The notes below the pieces were generated by a model. The model was not told the origin of the DNA, did not search any database, and saw nothing but the letters and a program-made list of their open reading frames with translations. Position numbers and translations under genes: made by a program. From Mesorhizobium denitrificans (GTDB lineage Bacteria; Pseudomonadota; Alphaproteobacteria; Rhizobiales; Rhizobiaceae), in assembly GCF_003403035.1 (NCBI RefSeq), contig NZ_QURN01000003.1, forward strand, positions 248,001 to 312,000: DNA of 64,000 bases. The letters run 5' to 3'. Positions 61,773-64,000 of the stretch are shown here, piece by piece; the stretch's first letter is position 1, and the number at the start of each line of letters is the position of its first letter.

Positions 61773-62744
61773 TTAGGTGGCCAGATAATCCTCCGCCTTC
61801 TGCTGATGAACACGACGCTCGGCGCGCGCGGCAAGCGCTTGTTCAAGCGTGACCGGCGCGAAGCGCGCTGGCGTGTGCGGCTGCAATTGCGCGATAAGAT
61901 CCATGTCTGCGGAAATCACCACGCCCAACATCATGTAGCCGCCGCCCGACACCGCGTCGCGGTGCAGCACGATTGGCTCCGTGCCACTCGGCACCTGAAC
62001 GGAACCATACGGATAGCAGGCATCGACGATGTTCGACGGATCGGAGCCCGCGCCGAAAGGTGGCTCGCGCGGCACGAATTCAAGCGGTGTGCCGCCACGG
62101 AAGCGATAGCCGATGCGGTCGGCTTCCGGCGCGACTTTCCACGTATCTTCAAAGAAGCGCTTGCCTGCCGCCTCGGTAATGCGATGCCAGTAAAGCCCCG
62201 GCACCATGCGCAATTCCACCGGAGCCGTAACCTGTCGATGATAGGATGCGGGCAGAGAACGCCCTGCTTTGCCAGAACCCTTGCCAAGCGGCAGCACATC
62301 GCCGGCCTTCAGCACGCGGCCTTCAAAGCCGCCCAGTGCGCCCAGCACATAGGTCGTGCGCGAGCCAAGCACGAGCGGGACGTCGATACCGCCAGAAATC
62401 GCGATGTATGCACGTGCGCCGCTCTTGAGGTAACCGAAAGAAAGCTTGTCGCCGGCTTTGACCGCAAAGCTTTCCCAGCCGGGCTGTTCCACGCCATTGA
62501 CCTTGGGCGGCAAATCACCGCCGGTAACAGCGACCACTGCCGGCTGCTCAAACTCAAGCTCCGGACCCATGAAGGTTGCTTCCAGCAAGGCCGCGCCGGG
62601 TTCATTGCCCACTAGCAGATTTGCAATGGTCGTTGCGAAGCGGTCCATGCCGCCTCCTTCCGGAATGCCCAGATGATAATAGCCGGGTCTGCCTAGGTCT
62701 TGAACGGAGGTCGAAAGACCGGGGGAAATAACCTTAACGGCCAT
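61773..62744 (-). CDS. pxpC: 5-oxoprolinase subunit C / KipA family
   Basis: 323 residues of the biotin-dependent carboxyltransferase-like family. It begins VKVISPGLSTSVQDLGRPGYYHLGIP-type wording (diagnostic: SVQDLGRPGYYHLG), with GGDLPPKVNG, AYIAISGGIDVPLVLGS and YMMLGVVISADMDLIAQL. With PxpB it converts 5-oxoproline to glutamate using ATP in the PxpABC system. Its start overlaps the end of pxpB by 11 bases. pxpA is not in the window. Confidence 0.92.
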   Translation of the reverse strand: MAVKVISPGLSTSVQDLGRPGYYHLGIPEGGGMDRFATTIANLLVGNEPGAALLEATFMGPELEFEQPAVVAVTGGDLPPKVNGVEQPGWESFAVKAGDKLSFGYLKSGARAYIAISGGIDVPLVLGSRTTYVLGALGGFEGRVLKAGDVLPLGKGSGKAGRSLPASYHRQVTAPVELRMVPGLYWHRITEAAGKRFFEDTWKVAPEADRIGYRFRGGTPLEFVPREPPFGAGSDPSNIVDACYPYGSVQVPSGTEPIVLHRDAVSGGGYMMLGVVISADMDLIAQLQPHTPARFAPVTLEQALAARAERRVHQQKAEDYLAT

Positions 62745-63624
62745 TGAGCAGCTCCGTCAGCTTGGCATTGGTGCCGTAGATGTCCGCGTTGAAATCCTTG
62801 AGGCTGAACGTGCAGTTGCGCACCGTCGGCTCCCAGCGGTTTGCTTCGATGGATTCAAGCGTCGCGTCATATTCATCGCGGCCAATGGCCTTGAACTTCA
62901 CGATGTCGCCGGGCTTGAACAGGCACATCTCATCCGTGAGGTAACGCACCTTACGGGTCGGATCATAGATCGGCGCAGGCGTAACGCCATACATTTGATA
63001 GCCACCCGCGCCGCGGACGGAATAAATCGCCGCAAAGCAGCCGCCGTGACCGATGGTCAGCTTGGGCGTATCGGTGCGCGGACGCAGATATTTCGGAGCC
63101 TGAATCTGCTGCTTCCGTTCGACCATCTGGTACAGGAACGGCAAGCCCGCCACGAAGCCGACCATCGACACGAACCAAGGCTGGCCAGAATAGGCCGCGA
63201 TAAATTCATCCACCGTCGCATAACCGTTGATGCGGGCCGAATATTCGAGATCGGTCGAGTTCGGGTCCTGGTGGCGCTCGCGGAAGCGCAGGCATGTCTC
63301 ATGCGTCCAGGGGTCTTGAAAATAGACCGGCAGTTCGATGATCCTCGTTTTCAAAACCGGATCGGACTTCGCCGCCGCATCCTCGAACGACTGCAACTCC
63401 TTCAAGAGGTCATGCGGGTCGACGATGTCGGGGTTGAAACGAATCTGGAAACTGGCATTGGCGGGACAGATTTCCGTCACACCCTTGATATTGGCTGCCT
63501 GCACGGCATTTGTCATGGACAAGCCGGTGAAAAAGGAAGTCAGCGACATCTCTTCGGACACTTCCCCGAAGATGTGTTCGTCGCCGCCGAAGTTATAACG
63601 GATCGACATTGCAGCTCCTGTCAT
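62734..63624 (-). CDS. pxpB: 5-oxoprolinase subunit B / KipI family, possibly allophanate-hydrolase subunit 1 domain
   Basis: 296 residues, longer than typical PxpB (about 220) because of an N-terminal part with FGGDEHIFGEVSEEMSLTSF. Core motifs are PANASFQIRFNPDIVDP, the YDPTRKVRYLTDEM region and IYSVRGAGGYQMYGVTPAPI, which match the KipI/AHS1 family. It overlaps pxpC and the biotin carboxylase gene by a few bases, so the three are one operon. Confidence 0.9.
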   Translation of the reverse strand: MTGAAMSIRYNFGGDEHIFGEVSEEMSLTSFFTGLSMTNAVQAANIKGVTEICPANASFQIRFNPDIVDPHDLLKELQSFEDAAAKSDPVLKTRIIELPVYFQDPWTHETCLRFRERHQDPNSTDLEYSARINGYATVDEFIAAYSGQPWFVSMVGFVAGLPFLYQMVERKQQIQAPKYLRPRTDTPKLTIGHGGCFAAIYSVRGAGGYQMYGVTPAPIYDPTRKVRYLTDEMCLFKPGDIVKFKAIGRDEYDATLESIEANRWEPTVRNCTFSLKDFNADIYGTNAKLTELLNGR

Positions 63625-64000
63625 CCCGCGAGTTTCGCGGCGTTCTCACTGAGCCAGCCTTCCAGCCAGCGGGTGTGCACATCCCCTTCCTGCACAGTCG
63701 GATCGGCTGCGAGGGCAAGGAAAAGCGGTTTGGTTGTCTTCAATCCACCGACCTGAAGCTCGGTAAGTGCGCGAACAAGGCGTGCGATTGCGGCCTCGCG
63801 CGTCTCACCGTGCACTATCAGTTTGGCGAGCAGGGAGTCGTAGAAGGGCGGCACCTGATAGCCGGGATAGAGCATTGAATCGAAGCGCACGCCCGGTCCG
63901 CCCGGAATGCGAAGATCGCTGATCTGTCCCGGAAACGGCGCGAAGTCGCGCGCCGGGTCTTCTGCGTTCAGTCTAACCTCGATAGCGTGACCTTTGATCG
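63621..64000 (-). CDS. accC: Biotin carboxylase (AccC family), C-terminal part only
   Basis: The visible C-terminal 125 or so residues read GHAIEVRLNAEDP, FAPFPGQISDLRIPGGPGVR, YDSLLAKLIVHGETREAAIARL and LTELQVGGLKTTKPL, the standard end of the biotin carboxylase domain. The 5' part lies beyond position 64000. Its stop overlaps the pxpB start by four bases. AccC-type genes are often linked to KipI/KipA genes and may supply a carboxylation step; whether it belongs to fatty-acid synthesis or to this operon is open, with operon membership favoured. Confidence 0.9.
   Translation of the reverse strand, partial: IKGHAIEVRLNAEDPARDFAPFPGQISDLRIPGGPGVRFDSMLYPGYQVPPFYDSLLAKLIVHGETREAAIARLVRALTELQVGGLKTTKPLFLALAADPTVQEGDVHTRWLEGWLSENAAKLAG

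Noticed and set aside
1-64000. CRISPR arrays, insertion sequences, tRNA or rRNA genes
   Set aside because: No regularly spaced repeats, transposase or integrase motifs, or recognisable RNA gene sequences were seen.

Overview
The window is a dense, GC-rich stretch of bacterial DNA made almost entirely of catabolic operons. Each operon combines an ABC importer, a local transcription factor and a set of enzymes. Gene families and style (RbsA-type sugar importers, Liv and Dpp importers, ROK/LacI/IclR/GntR/SorC regulators, stop/start overlaps, GTG starts) fit an alphaproteobacterium, most likely Hyphomicrobiales (Phyllobacteriaceae, Brucellaceae or Rhizobiaceae). That placement is inferred from content, not from a marker gene. 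There is no rRNA, tRNA, CRISPR, transposase, integrase or replication gene. This would suit an accessory part of a chromosome or a megaplasmid.

Layout. (1) 1-6021: a LacI-regulated RbsA/RbsC-type sugar importer (cut by the left edge), a DUF1349 gene and a fused DhaK-DhaL kinase. (2) 6353-28409: an IclR-controlled catabolic region. An eight-gene plus-strand operon encodes a Dpp-type importer, a CaiB-type CoA transferase, a hydratase/3-hydroxyacyl-CoA dehydrogenase fusion, a fused E1 alpha-beta 2-oxoacid dehydrogenase and a fold-type-IV transaminase resembling (R)-selective amine transaminases. Around it lie an SMP-30 hydrolase, a D-serine dehydratase/D-threonine aldolase-like enzyme, an SDR, a GntR regulator, a four-carbon acid sugar kinase, an acyl-CoA dehydrogenase, a cytochrome P450, a GSA-aminomutase-like aminotransferase and the solute-binding protein the importer lacks. 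Four copies of one 15-bp palindrome, TGRAA-N5-TTYCA, lie in front of three of these units and resemble the known IclR site, so the region looks like one regulon.

(3) 28665-35804: a SorC regulator and sugar importer, divergent from mtnK-mtnA (methylthioribose kinase and isomerase). A perfect 27-bp inverted repeat lies in the shared promoter. (4) 35807-45858: a ROK-regulated carbohydrate region. One arm holds two Gfo/Idh/MocA dehydrogenases, a xylose-isomerase-like TIM barrel, an alpha/beta hydrolase and a ROK kinase. The divergent arm holds a FrcABC-type importer and a 2-hydroxyacid dehydrogenase. (5) 46117-56775: an AraC regulator followed by hydantoinase/oxoprolinase A and B, a three-subunit molybdenum hydroxylase, a class III aminotransferase and an NTF2-like protein; this looks like lactam or N-heterocycle breakdown. 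(6) 56802-64000, minus strand: a complete Liv importer ending at a strong terminator, preceded by pxpC, pxpB and the end of a biotin carboxylase gene.

The best candidates for undescribed biology are the IclR regulon around the (R)-transaminase-like gene, the hydantoinase/Mo-hydroxylase/transaminase module, and the SorC-mtnKA scavenging unit. All functional statements rest on motif reading and family knowledge; no searches were run.
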